From Gemmatimonadota bacterium (GTDB lineage Bacteria; Gemmatimonadota; Gemmatimonadetes; Gemmatimonadales; GWC2-71-9), in the NCBI GenBank assembly GCA_003220855.1, contig QHTP01000251.1, positions 1 to 7,192 on the forward strand: DNA of 7,192 nt, read 5' to 3'. Positions 6,964 to 7,192 of this stretch are shown piece by piece. Within the stretch, counting starts at the first letter, position 1. Each line of letters starts with the position of its first letter. The position numbers and the translations under genes were made by a program. The notes beneath the pieces are model-generated. The model did no database searches, was not told the origin of the DNA, and saw only the letters and a program-made list of their open reading frames with translations.

Positions 6964-7192
6964 CTACGCCATCCGCCCGATCGGTAGCCGCCGGATCCGC
7001 TTCCCCGTCCCCGCGAAGATCGCGTTGCACACCGCCGGCGCGATGGGCGGCAGCCCCGCCTCGCCCACACCTCCCGGTGCCGCGTCGCTCCGCACGAGAT
7101 GCACCGCGATCTCCGGTGTCTCCGCTAGGCTGAGCATGCGGTAGTCGTTGAAGTTGCTTTGCGCCACGCGGCCCCGGTCGATCGTGATCTCG
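6964..7192 (-). CDS. C-terminus of xanthine dehydrogenase-family molybdopterin-binding subunit (partial, IorB-like)
   Basis: The last 75 residues of this protein are visible; the gene enters from the right edge. They match the C-terminus of large molybdopterin-binding subunits of the xanthine oxidase family, closest to the isoquinoline 1-oxidoreductase beta-subunit type. Family elements are GRVAQSNFNDYRML, ETPEIAVHLV, GGVGEAGLPPIAPAVCNAIF and TGKRIRRLPI. The Glu in GVGEAG (fragment residue 44) corresponds to the conserved catalytic base of the family. Such enzymes hydroxylate aldehydes or N-heterocycles using a molybdenum cofactor, usually with a small 2Fe-2S partner subunit, and the IorB type is often exported by Tat. 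Neither the N-terminus nor the partner gene is in the window. The TAG stop lies one base from the stop of the convergent DUF5916 gene. An internal GTG at 7167 is not the real start, because family sequence continues upstream to the window edge. Confidence 0.86.
   Translation of the reverse strand, partial: EITIDRGRVAQSNFNDYRMLSLAETPEIAVHLVRSDAAPGGVGEAGLPPIAPAVCNAIFAGTGKRIRRLPIGRMA

Overview
This is a high-GC, densely packed bacterial window with three complete exported-protein genes, one probably cytoplasmic nuclease-fold gene, and a gene fragment at each edge. The protein types suggest Gemmatimonadota or a similar soil or sediment phylum: a CBM9-like/DUF5916 outer-membrane protein, a PQQ-type propeller fusion that opens with a small beta-rich domain, and an IorB-like molybdenum hydroxylase subunit. 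No rRNA or other marker is present, so this placement is an inference.

Layout. Positions 2-175 (+) hold the 3' end of an unrecognised gene. Positions 261-2591 (+) encode a 776-residue exported protein that joins a small beta domain, a PQQ-like beta-propeller, ankyrin repeats and a TPR-like C-terminus. Thirteen bases further on, and convergent with it, lies a two-gene minus-strand operon read from right to left. Its first gene is a Uma2-family (DUF820) PD-(D/E)XK nuclease-fold protein (4058-3507). Its second is an exported S1/P1-type zinc nuclease (3510-2605) whose GTG start overlaps the Uma2 stop by four bases. A divergent intergenic region of about 240 bp contains a perfect 8-bp inverted repeat. 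It separates this operon from a plus-strand CBM9-like/DUF5916 protein (4302-6962). One base after that stop codon, on the opposite strand, is the stop of a gene truncated by the window edge: the C-terminus of a xanthine dehydrogenase-family molybdopterin-binding subunit (7192-6964).

How the genes might work together. Only the Uma2 and S1/P1 genes are clearly co-transcribed and probably translationally coupled. The S1/P1 protein would degrade single-stranded nucleic acid outside the cytoplasm, perhaps for phosphate or nucleotide scavenging. The Uma2 partner has no predicted signal peptide and its role is unknown. The other genes look like independent units of envelope and metabolic function. 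I see no defence island, mobile element, CRISPR array, tRNA or integrase. No exciting new system is obvious. The most notable items are the nuclease pair, the propeller-ankyrin-TPR fusion, a strong G-quadruplex-forming tract inside the S1/P1 gene, and the intergenic inverted repeat.
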